Shown here: positions 55,127 through 64,000 of the stretch, in pieces
Numbering within the stretch: the stretch's first letter is position 1
Layout: every line of letters starts with the position of its first letter
From: Prosopocoilus inquinatus
Taxonomy: Eukaryota; Arthropoda; Insecta; Coleoptera; Lucanidae
Reading direction: 5' to 3'
Assembly (NCBI GenBank): GCA_036172665.1
Contig: CM069877.1
Coordinates: 25,879,001 to 25,943,000, forward strand
Length of the DNA: 64,000 nt
Position numbers and translations under genes: made by a program
Notes under the pieces: model-generated
Databases searched by the model: none
Seen by the model: the letters and a program-made list of their open reading frames with translations, nothing else
Told to the model about the DNA's origin: nothing

Positions 55127-55375
55127 TTGACGCAAAGGGTCCTTAAATTCAATGTTACAGCCATCAGTGGTCCCAACAATTCCAGGGTCGCACTTTTGTT
55201 TCTTCTTCAATTATAGTTATTTCATTGTGATCCGGCCACACAATAAATGTACACCGTTTAATGCTTAAATTATTAAAATTTCTCGGTGTTTCACCACATA
55301 CATAACGTCTGATTGTGGAAGATGTACTTGTTGCAATGTTGCAAACTTTTGCATCTACCATAGAAGGCATTAAAA
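55127..55375 (-). pseudogene. HARBI1-like fragment, second copy
   Basis: Bases 55127-55250 duplicate 53640-53770 (GACGCAAAGGGTCCTTAAAT, then CCAGGGTCGCACTTTTG) without the 11-base duplication. The minus-strand frame also keeps a more upstream part (STSSTIRRYVCG, KRCTFIVWPDHNEIT) that is missing from the first copy. A separate Harbinger-type copy of the same family. Confidence 0.65.
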
Positions 55376-55658
55376 TGTGCAGATGCGTTTAATTCCTGTG
55401 AGTGGGGTCAGTTCTGTTTTCTTCAGATGATCGATTTGATCTTCTATATACTTAAACTCTTCATTCGTTATGTCTTTACTTTCGTGAACAAAACGTATTC
55501 TAATAGGTCTACAATATTTTGACGATAGTACTGGATTTTTCTATATAATTTTTTTCTATTCATTAATGTTACTTTTTAATCTTAGCCAGAGAATCTTTTT
55601 CAGAGTTGGCCATGAACGATTAATTTTTCTGGTTAGGTTGACAGTTGTAAGAGTTTAA

Positions 55659-55866
55659 AGATACGATTCCGAAGGCAACGGCAGACTCCAAACCACAGAC
55701 TGCAGCAACACATAGTACTGTTATCTGCACTTTTTACGGAATGCTTTCGAAGAACAGTATCACTGTTGCGGTCACGACATTTCGTAACTAAGTGTAGGTA
55801 ACAGTAAAAGTGTAGATGACAGTACTACCTGCTGCATCAGTCTGCGGTCGCCTTCGGAATCGTACC
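55659..55866. mobile_element. TTAA-flanked MITE
   Basis: AGATACGATTCCGAAGGC at the left and GCCTTCGGAATCGTACC at the right, with GCAGACT/AGTCTGC pairing next. TTAA lies on each side (55655-55658 and 55867-55870). TTAA fits a piggyBac-type target, although a 3-bp TAA (Harbinger) reading is also possible. Confidence 0.75.
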
Positions 55867-55870
55867 TTAA

Positions 55871-57523
55871 GTGAGTATAACTGCGACAAATGTGATTTAT
55901 TTCACAGCCAGCTAAGAAAAAAATATTGTGTGGCTCACACTAGATTATTTCTCTGTATGATGTGAAATAATGCATTCTCATAACCTCTGTATCAGTTGTT
56001 CCACAAACAAGGCAACAGGATTTTTTTTGTTGCCATTGTACACACTAAATCTACGATTTTCACATTAAACAAAGTCCTAGCACGCTACACACTCACACTA
56101 CCAATGTTTTCTATAAATAAAACACTATGTAAAACACGAAAACACCTCAACTAACCTGTAAAATAAAATAATGAACTTATCAACAGCGACGTGAGTAACA
56201 CAATTGACCAAAGCGCGCCAATTTTATTTGCGCAAACGCAGTGAAGGATCGATGAGTGAGACCTCTACGTTTACCTTACATCTTACAGATAAAGCCAAAT
56301 ATATTGCATGTTGTAAGAACTAGAGTGAGACATATTTATAATTTCTAAGTGGGATAAATTTTTAGGCTTTCTTTCATATCTCGACGTTACCTCTGACCCA
56401 AATACCTTCTGACTACTGTAAAAAGTAGGTAGGCAAGCAAATGAGCAAGTGGGTAAATATAACATGAAATAAATTTCAGGACGAGTTTGCTTCCTTTTTA
56501 GAGCTCGATTTAAAATTTTATGGGGGAGACATTACTTATGTATAACCATATTTCAGCTTGTTTACACAGCAACAATAATAAGTGCTGTACTAACGTGTTT
56601 TCTTACTTGTATGTTATTTTATATACCTAACGTTGATAATCGTTTTTATTATAACTTGTTCAAGTTATTCTTTAAGGAGAGTGCATTTTATCTTCTAAAT
56701 TAATTCTTTCTCGGTGTGTGCCAATAAAAATGAAGCAAAATGATCCCATAAATCATCTCCAGTCTGTGAATCTGCGGCGCCGTGACGATACGTTCGAATC
56801 GGATACGAGAAATTTTTATGAACACAATAAAAAGAACGATCAACGAGGCGAATTTTCCTAAACCAAATTTAGTTTCGCGCCATTTGAGCGTGTCGCGAAC
56901 AATAGTCTGGATTATCGGGCTTTGGTCCTTTCAAAATAGGAAGAGAATTACAATTCCTGGTTATATCTACATTGTGAACGTGGATTCAACCATAAAAAAC
57001 TGTAAAATACTAAGAAATTCAATGAGAAAGTACTTGAAAAATATGCTTCTGTGATATGTTATAATGCAAAATTATTTATGGAAGCAAAATATAAACTTCT
57101 TTTTATTGATTTAATTATTTAAATGTTATCTTTTTATAAGGTGATAATACTAAGAGTCGCTTGGGGAAAGCGACTAAAAGCTTGATACAGTATCGATGTG
57201 GTCAATACCGGACTACGGCGGTGGCTAATCTCTTTATTAGGGTTCAAGAAGGTCACCGTTTTCGAAGTAGTCGGATTGCGATCCTGATCATCTTGTTGTG
57301 TTAACTGACACTGATAGATCAAAATATTTTTATTTCCTCTTACCACAAATGTAAATAAAAAACATACAACACACGTGTTGTGATATTTAAATTAATAAAC
57401 TTGTTTTAATATACTTGACTTTCGATTTCCTTTTTTTTTCTGAACTAATTTAAATTAACTAATCCTAGTTTGGTATTTTGTTGGTTTAATGTTCTTAATT
57501 AACTAATTATCACTTCGTCTGGT
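55871..57523. other. no gene seen
   Basis: AT-rich. A GC-richer, non-repetitive block at 56770-56900 holds the ORF 56782-57054 (+), which has no recognisable domain. Small hairpin AGTCGCTT/AAGCGACT near 57155. Confidence 0.35.
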
Positions 57524-57656
57524 TAGGACCGGTTTTTCAATCACAAGTTAACTTTAACCTTCAGTTTATTGCCATAGAAACAATTGTCTTCGTACTTATT
57601 ACCATGGAAATAAGCCGATAATTAGGGTTAACCTGTAATTGAAAAACCGGGCCTTA
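57524..57656. mobile_element. hairpin MITE
   Basis: TTAGGACCGGTTTTTCAATC at the left is mirrored by AATTGAAAAACCGGGCCTTA at the right; AGTTAACYTTAACC pairs inside. 133 bp. Confidence 0.75.
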
Positions 57657-58236
57657 GGCAAGTCTAATGCTACGAGTATTGTTTGTTTAATAATTCTTTC
57701 TGGTCTTGCTTGAGAGATATAATTCCCAAAAGATATTGTTTCGATTACGTTTCCGAGCCCTAACATCGTATACGTACATACAGTTACTCCTAACTTCTGT
57801 TGAGGGCTAGTAATTTCGCACAGTCTTGACTAATGCAGTACTTTAGTAGTCCTATTCCAAAACTCACCTTATCCGTTAAGACAACTTTTTTGAAAATTGA
57901 AAAATTGTTTTTTCCATTCCTGTTTAATTTTTTCCCATATCGATAGACACAAGTGCAGTGTTAATATTCATAATAACGGTTAAAATCTGAAAATTTAAAC
58001 TAATTTATTTTCAGGATAAGGCAAATTTTGGAAGTTGAAAGTTGGTATGATAAGTTATGGAAAAGTATTCCGAAATTTCAACAATTTTCGTACCTGTAAT
58101 ATGATTACTTACTATTGTCTAACAATGTTTTTTTTTTTAATTGTATGCTCAAGAATACACATTAACAGTGTAATACAACTTGTGTAATTACAAAAATATT
58201 CTTAATGATCCATAAAATAATTTAAAAAATTACTTA
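57657..58236. other. no gene seen
   Basis: AT-rich; nothing recognisable. Confidence 0.4.
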
Positions 58237-58442
58237 TGCACGGTTTCTGAAACGATAAAAAACTTTAGGGAAACATAAATTTTTCTGGACAGATAACTGT
58301 ATGAAAAGTATAAATTGTTTACGTTGCTACTTATACCCTTTACCTACAGACAAAGTAATTGAGAAACGGTTTTTAGAAGTTATGGTGAGTTTATCTTGAA
58401 TATATCTCTAGATAAAGTTGTGTCGTTTCAGAAACCGGGCAT
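58237..58442. mobile_element. hairpin MITE
   Basis: CACGGTTTCTGAAACGA at the left and TCGTTTCAGAAACCGGGC at the right, with TAAAGTT partners inside; about 206 bp. Confidence 0.7.
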
Positions 58443-58599
58443 TACATAAATAAAATAATAGAAAATAATACAAAGTAAAGTGTATATTCTGTAAACAATA
58501 CTGAAATAGGTATGTCGGATAATTATTATAATATTAATAACAATAATTCAAATTATTCGCATTTGCTCTGCATCTTCCAGAGGATCATCTAAGATTGTT

Positions 58600-59870
58600 T
58601 CTCTTCGACGTCATTCCGATTATAATCAATGTCAACATTGGAATCGCTGTAGGTATTAGTTCATTGCAGTAAGATAAATCTCTCAGTTCTCTCTAATTTG
58701 TTTCGAGAGTGTTTCACTAATAACTTCTGTACATCATCAATTTTCTTTTCTTTAACCTCAACCTGGTTTGTCCTTATTTCACTTACGGAAGGGGATAAGT
58801 TTTTACCTCGTCTCAAGATTCCCTTTCCAATACCATTGTCGCTGTTATAAAACGTTTCTCCTCGTACTATAATACTACTTGTCTTTGATTTGGTGAAGTG
58901 CCGTAACCCTGGTGGTTTAACGACATCATCGGCGAAAGATTTACAATTATATACTTTTACTTGGCTTTCTTGAAAATAGTGCCATGTTCAGAAAAAAATT
59001 CTGCATATTCTTCAGATTTCACTATGGTTGCTATTTTTTCACCTTTTCTCAATCCGCCTAAAGTTTCGATCAGGTGGAATGTATGAATGGCCAGGCATTG
59101 AAAAAACCAAAACAATATTTCTCGAAGTGGCTGGTGAATCTTCGTAAAATCATTTAGAAAGCATTGTTATCATCTTCCTGCTTTTGTTTTGGCTACCGCA
59201 TCCGTCAGATATGAGACGAAGAGAATGTTTGACCATAAAATCTGTATTATTAAGCCGGTGGTGTACACAGGAGGCGATCTCATTGGATCCTTTACCAAAT
59301 TCATTTTCTTTCCAGCAGTATATAAATACATTGCCTTCACTTCGACTGGCTCTCGAAGATCCCTGACAAACTGTAAAATTATACACCTACATTTGTCTAC
59401 TAAAATAGGCAGGCTCATCGGAGATCTTTGGTAAAACCATGGCAATAATATGTAAATGTTATTTCTTGATCTGTTTCTTGACGTAGAATGTTATAAAAAC
59501 GCTTTGCTCGGATTTGGTGTATTAACTCAACTTTAGCTGCTTCCTTTGTTTCCACATCCCTTGTGTTTTTTACTACTTCAGAAAATGATATACATTTTGA
59601 ATATACATCTGTTGCTGGTGTATTGAAGCTAATGTTAAAGTCTGTACCAAATATTCTTCGAAAAAATTCATACCTTACTGGCAGTTGTGGATGACTTTTA
59701 ACGTATAATTTCCATAGATTTTAATAGTTAGGTCTGAACATAAGTACTGTTTGGTTGAATTAATGTTTCGACAATAATGAGATTCGCGAGCTTTAAAACT
59801 TAAGATATAAGTACTGTTTGACGGCATCCTGTTTTGATTCTTATGTTTTTGACTTTGTATCACACCTACG
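58600..59870 (-). pseudogene. transposon-encoded protein of an unnamed insect family, decayed
   Basis: Minus strand from about 59870, in several frames: NSTYILSFKARESHYCR, MNFFEEYL, VKAMYLY, FGKGSNEIASCVHHRLNNTD, LRLISDGCGSQNKSRKMITM, PGHSYIPPDRNF-RIEKR, KSFADDV, then KTSSIIVRGETFY with a basic tail to about 58640. I recall this block order (L-ARESHYCR ... VADGC-GQNKN ... GHS-PPDR-F) from many insect predictions that behave like a transposase family. The D in SDGCGSQNK may be catalytic. Multiple stops and frameshifts; no terminal repeats found. Confidence 0.55.
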
Positions 59871-59961
59871 ATTCTCTTTGATTAGCCTCCCAGATGCATG
59901 TGCTGCTTGCAGATTCTTTGAATACGAAACTTTGAAACATTCAAAATATTTTTCAAAAATC

Positions 59962-60010
59962 CTAAGTCTATTACTTAGGACCTCGTTGGGCAACCGCCAT
60001 AGATAACAAA
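59962..60010 (+). repeat. short dispersed repeat (copy 2 of 2)
   Basis: TTACTTAGGACCTCGTTGGG and ACCGCCATAGATAACAAAAA match 44379-44425 with changes. Confidence 0.5.
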
Positions 60011-60342
60011 AAACCTTGAATGGTCTGCATGTTTATTGTTTTTGATTTCTTATACAATTATAGGTGCTTTCTTTCGCTTAAAACTTTGTATCGTATTTCG
60101 AATAGTTCGGACCTGAATTTCGTAGTTGTTGCAACAAAACACCAGACTTGAATTTTTGATTGACAGTTCATTTATAAATAACCATAATTCAATCCAAACA
60201 AGTTTTAAAAATAGAGATTCAAGGAGAAGAATGTCTGTTTGGATCACGATTTTGTCACCGAAAGAAAGCACTTTATATATAACAATCTGTGGCCCACTAC
60301 TTGTCTTGTAGTTTCAGTGAGATTATTAAAGGACAAATAATA

Positions 60343-61045
60343 TACAGGGTTCGTTAAAAGTATGGAGACGGCCATTTATTGTCGTTAATATTCATTTTAG
60401 GAAATTATGTCCTTTATGAAAGTTATTTAAGAATTTTTTATCTACAGTTAGAGTGTACTTGAATTATTTTTTCTTCAATTGTTTTTGAGTTGCGTCTATC
60501 TGTGTAATTTTCTTGAATGGAAACTTCTTCATTTTAATCTGTAATTTTTTTCTCTGTATAATAGCATTCTTGTCTTCTTTTTCAATTGAGGCGTTTCTGA
60601 GAAAAAAAACAACAGTTCAAGTATTCATTTCCGGTAGTGCATACTTATTAGCGCCATACAATGCGTTGCAGTAAATTGCAAAATTGAATTTGGCGTAAAC
60701 AATAACCACTGATCTAGAGCTAATATGCATGCATGGTGGGAAATGAATACTTGAACCGTTGTTTTTTTTTTTGGAAATTCCTAAATTCGGAAGAAAACAC
60801 AAAGATGCTATTGGAAAGAGAAAAAAAATACTCTACCGATTGGTAAAGCGAAATTATCAAGTTTCTGTTTAAAAAAAAATTTCACAGATAGGCGCAACTC
60901 AAAAAAATTGTAGAAAAAAATTAGTATTCAAGTATTCTCAACTATAAGTAAAATTTTCACAAAAAACTTTCATACAGGACATAATTTCCTAAATGAATAT
61001 TAACGGCAATAAATGGCCGTCCCCATACTTTTAACTAACCCTGTA
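60343..61045. mobile_element. foldback element E
   Basis: Ends TACAGGGTTCGTTAAAAGTA and its complement ending CCCTGTA at 61045; TA at 60341-60342 and 61046-61047. Arms of about 330 bp pair through GGCCATTTATTGTCGTTAAT and the inner CAAGTATTCATTTCC block. The ORF at 60617-60802 is arm sequence. Confidence 0.88.
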
Positions 61046-61047
61046 TA

Positions 61048-62594
61048 CACCTAAAGTCTCTCCTGTATATGCTGTAAATGCAAACGATCGATTATGAGTA
61101 CATTCATATTGAAATTAATAAAAATAAATTAATAATTATTCAACTAAAAGTACAGTGAAAAATGAATAATATTGTAGCGGATCTTTTTAATTAAGGCAAC
61201 TGTTGCACTTTGTACGTGTTTGTTTTTACAAAATAAATAAAAATACTTTTTGTGATTTCAAAAACTTAATAAAATATCCGAGAATAACTTATTGTATACT
61301 GTGCGTATTTTCCGATGGTTACCACACTATAGCCAAAAAATTTCGGAAGTTCCTTTTATTTGGAACCCTTGATATGTGCAAGAGAGAAATACTTGTAAGG
61401 TCGCAACACCTTCATATAACAGACATCACTATATATCGGGAAGATATATTTTGCGCGGTTCAAATTCTAATGAAGCGGGCAATATAAGATATTAGACCGT
61501 ACCGTGTAAATAAACGCGAGGACGGCGGAGACAATTAACGCCGCTACAGCAACGGTGTTACTCAGTATAATAAAAAACAGAGCAATATTGCCGCAGTAAA
61601 AAAATTACAGTTATACAATCAACTCTTCTTGTTTCAATGTGTAAAGATTTTTAGAGTAATTAGTTGACCAGTTGTACTTCGATCTCCGGAGTATATGGCC
61701 ACATTGCATCATACAGTAAGAACGCTATAAATTATTTTCACCGTCCCATTATACGATGTGTCTGTTCGATGCATTTTTATGGCGCTACTGAAACGATGGC
61801 GTGTATTTATTCTAATCCTTTGCTTAGACATCACCATCGCGCTGAGTTGCGCATTCAAACCCATTTCGTAGCGTTTCGTAATAATAATCACCGATATCGT
61901 TTATTAATTATTTTATTTAAAATTTTAATTCACTAAGCGAAGTAATACGTTTTACGATGTCAACTATCAACGATTAAGTTAACATTTATGCACCAATTAG
62001 GCAAGCGTTATTACGTAAATAAACTTTTACTGTAATCTCGTTGCTAGCTATGAAAGTATTACTACTTACAATCCATGGAAGAAAAGTAAATTTTTATAAG
62101 TCTATTAAAAATAATATAGAATGAGAAATTACAATTTGTTTGTACCTCGTTTTTAATTTGTTCGGCAATTACGAACCGCAGTTTCTTGAATTGCACTAGA
62201 TTTTCATTTAAAAATAGATAAACTTGTAATTATTTGCAATTAAGTTAATTTAAATTGTAAACATTTCGACCGATCAGCTTATCGGAGCGGCTGATTTACG
62301 TTGTTCGTGCTCAAGATCAAGTAACGCATTTGACTCTGGCCTAGTTCGGCTACGAGTCTTAACTGAAGCGGCGGCCGCATTCCACGTTTAGCTATGCCAG
62401 AAGTTCTCAAACGGTTTAGTGAAAATCTGCCACTGCATTTTTCTCGAAAAAATTAAATTTGTGTTAAGAACATATGAGTTCAGTTGTTGCCATTAAGGGT
62501 GATATATTACAGGTTTAAATGTATGCACACAGTAAAAGAACACCCTGTATATTAAAGGAATGTAAAAAAAACGAAAACAAAAATTTAGATTGAA
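61048..62594. other. no gene seen
   Basis: AT-rich. ORFs at 61203-61487 (+) and 61664-61936 (+) have no domain signature. GC-richer patches at 61500-61560 and 62280-62400. A lone ACACCCTGTATATT terminus-like motif at 62540 has no partner. Confidence 0.35.
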
Positions 62595-63030
62595 TCACAT
62601 GGTTGGTTTCGGATCGACTGAAACAACAAACTCATTTGTTTCCATAAAACAATCATTCGTATCATTCACAGCCGCTTCCGCATTTGACAGTCCTGGTATT
62701 ACTGTAATATTTGTAAAAGTCTCTTCATATCTAATCAGATGGGTCAGATTGAGTTCATCTTCGTCTGGTTGTGGTCCGCCTTCCGTCTGTTTTGTTTTTG
62801 TTTTTCGTTTAAAACTGCTTATGTTTTTCTTGGCTGTCGTCTTCATTCGCAATCACTGTTGTTTCATACGGTTCACCTTGTGGCAACATCCTCGAGCTGC
62901 TAATTGATTAGCAATAGTTACCCAAACTATTTTTTTTTAGGATTATTTACGTCTGCTATATTTTCTTCAATTGCATTTAATAAAAATAACTTTTGTTCGG
63001 CGCTTTAATTTTCCCCTCGGTTCTCTTGTA
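62595..63030 (-). pseudogene. Myb/SANT-like DNA-binding protein fragment
   Basis: Minus strand. Near 63010-62890, in two frames: EQKLFLLNAIEENIADVNNP (helix 1) and WVTIANQLAARGC (helix 2). Near 62860-62780: KKNISSFKRKTKT then TEGGPQPDEDE, which fits helix 3 plus the conserved GGGP-like turn and acidic stretch of insect Myb/SANT-like (Myb_DNA-bind_5 type) proteins. A C-terminal tail continues to TGA at 62597-62595. Stops near 62855 and a frame change near 62930 show decay. Such proteins are common in transposons and as host regulators. Confidence 0.5.
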
Positions 63031-63263
63031 TTTGCTATAGTTATTTATAAAACACAATCATGTAGCACATGGGGGAACACTGTTATAAAGTAAGGTTAGT
63101 TTGTTTGAAAAAGAAAACTTAGCAGTACCTGTCGTGTACTTCTATCTCATATTCCACATTAAAAATTACATATGAAGCTCTCTCTTGCGCGCCGTTCAAC
63201 GGGGATGCCAGATGTGTTACGCTACTAATTAAAACGCCCTGGAAGATTATGAGCATAGTGGGA
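63031..63263. other. possible 3' end of a diverged Gypsy internal region
   Basis: No gene. The last bases, ATAGTGGGA, resemble a polypurine tract placed directly before the LTR-like start at 63264. Confidence 0.3.
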
Positions 63264-63892
63264 TGTTACCGTTCAATTTCTGCCCGACCCTGAAACACCC
63301 TGCATATTGTTTCCCGTGGAATATTTTCGCAAACTCGCCCCAGCGAACTCTTTGCGTTTCGACGATATGCTTTCAAAGTGTCTCCCAGTGTTACAAGTTT
63401 TTCCTGTAAAAATTAGAATAAGGAAAATGGTCTTTGAAAGTTAATTTACGGCAAAGTTGTTTCGTTTCATTTAAAATTTTTAAGAGTAATGAAATGTGAT
63501 GCAATAAGTTGTAATCGAGAAGAGGTTCACATGGCGTGTCTGTGCAGGAATTGACCTCCGGTATTTAAGCCCATTAACTAAAATAGTAATAGTAATAGCA
63601 ATAATAATAATAGTAAGCCCATTGGTTGTTGTTGTTGACGTAAGATTCTGCGGCGGTTGGTGTTCGCATTTCACCTCTTCTTTTCTCTTACCCCGTCTCT
63701 TTTTCACCCGCTAGTTCGGAGCGATTTCAGAACTCACTTTCCGCTGTATCCCTCGACGTAACAGCACGTTTTGTATATGTGTGATTAAGTGAGTGTTTTC
63801 TCCTAAAATTTGTGTTGGAAAATTCAATTGCAGCTATTCTGCTGGATTAAAACGCTGTTTCGAGGATCATTGATGCCTGCGCTTTTCCTACG

Positions 63893-63923
63893 CCTGTTCC
63901 CTCAAGTAGCTTTGAGAACAGGC
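63893..63923. repeat. strong hairpin
   Basis: CCTGTTC-CCTCAA / TTTGAG-AACAGG around a five-base loop, within the LTR-like region. Confidence 0.6.
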
Positions 63924-63929
63924 TTGATC

Positions 63930-64000
63930 GCTTGACGTATTGCTTCACGTAGTGATTCACGTATTGATTTACGTGCCGATTTACATATCGAATCACGTAT
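63930..64000 (+). repeat. imperfect 11-14 bp tandem repeat
   Basis: Five to six units of the form TTNACGTATTGA, with changes, run to the window edge and probably beyond. Confidence 0.65.

Larger units (their letters stand above)
63264..64000 (+). repeat. start of a diverged Gypsy-type LTR (runs off the window)
   Basis: TGTTACCGTTCAATTT, followed by AAACACCCTGCATATTGT, corresponds in order to the start of the LTRs at 1751 and 9983 (TGTTACCGTGCAAATTT, then CACCCTGTATGTTGT). Downstream similarity is not obvious, so the LTR extent is unproven. The minus-strand ORF at 63480-63707 is not credible. Confidence 0.45.

Noticed and set aside
61203..61487. 94-codon plus-strand ORF
   Set aside because: No domain, codon bias or repeat support; low-complexity AT-rich context.
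62590..62907. 105-codon plus-strand ORF
   Set aside because: It is antisense to the Myb/SANT-like fragment, whose minus-strand peptide carries the recognisable pattern.

Overview
This window looks like AT-rich, repeat-dominated nuclear DNA of an arthropod, most likely an insect. The evidence is short GT-AG introns of about 60 bp, a mariner, PIF/Harbinger, P-element-like and Jockey-like remnants, and a Ty3/Gypsy element with a lysine-tRNA-like primer site. A beetle is plausible, but the sequence alone does not settle the order. I found no intact host gene, no rRNA or tRNA gene and no CRISPR array. Nearly all coding signal is mobile-element protein, mostly broken.

Layout. 0-13 kb: a candidate exon of a small membrane protein (minus strand), then a foldback element (1052-12640). 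A 9.75 kb Gypsy element (1751-11502, long LTRs, 4-bp TCAC target duplication) has inserted into it, and so has a short repeat carrying a hammerhead ribozyme (11892-12238, 12-bp target duplication). 13-21 kb: a hairpin MITE; a terminal-inverted-repeat transposon (14723-18487) with a Myb/SANT-like exon that hosts a 1.5 kb foldback and a DD34D mariner with two nonsense codons; a second ribozyme repeat split by a TA-flanked MITE; and a Myb/SANT-like relic. 23.9-30 kb: a decayed intron-containing gene with a SAM-like N-terminus. Its large first intron holds a 3.45 kb PIF/Harbinger element with both element genes, the transposase on minus and the MADF-BESS protein on plus, and their exons interleave. 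30-49 kb: several MITEs, a Mutator-like relic, a 1.57 kb palindrome, an 80-bp tandem repeat, a possible conserved non-coding block near 38.5 kb, a 1.8 kb foldback with an internal ORF, a Tc1/mariner-like tail and a fragment related to the Gypsy LTR. 48.4-55.6 kb: a LINE remnant interrupted by a second copy of the 1.8 kb foldback, a P-element-like relic, a complete ribozyme repeat and two HARBI1-like relics. 55.6-64 kb: MITEs, a relic of an unnamed transposon protein, a 0.7 kb foldback, another Myb/SANT-like relic, and the start of a diverged Gypsy-type LTR running off the end.

Three things tie the window together. First, a modular group of giant inverted-repeat (foldback) elements ends in TACAGGG/CCCTGTA, several copies have TA duplications, and their arms repeatedly contain a TTTAAATGGAAC-like module. 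Second, two short dispersed repeat families have cores that fold as type-I hammerhead ribozymes with a loopless stem III, as known from Penelope-like elements and retrozymes. Third, the two genes of the Harbinger element are interlocked. Insertion order can be read from the nesting in several places.
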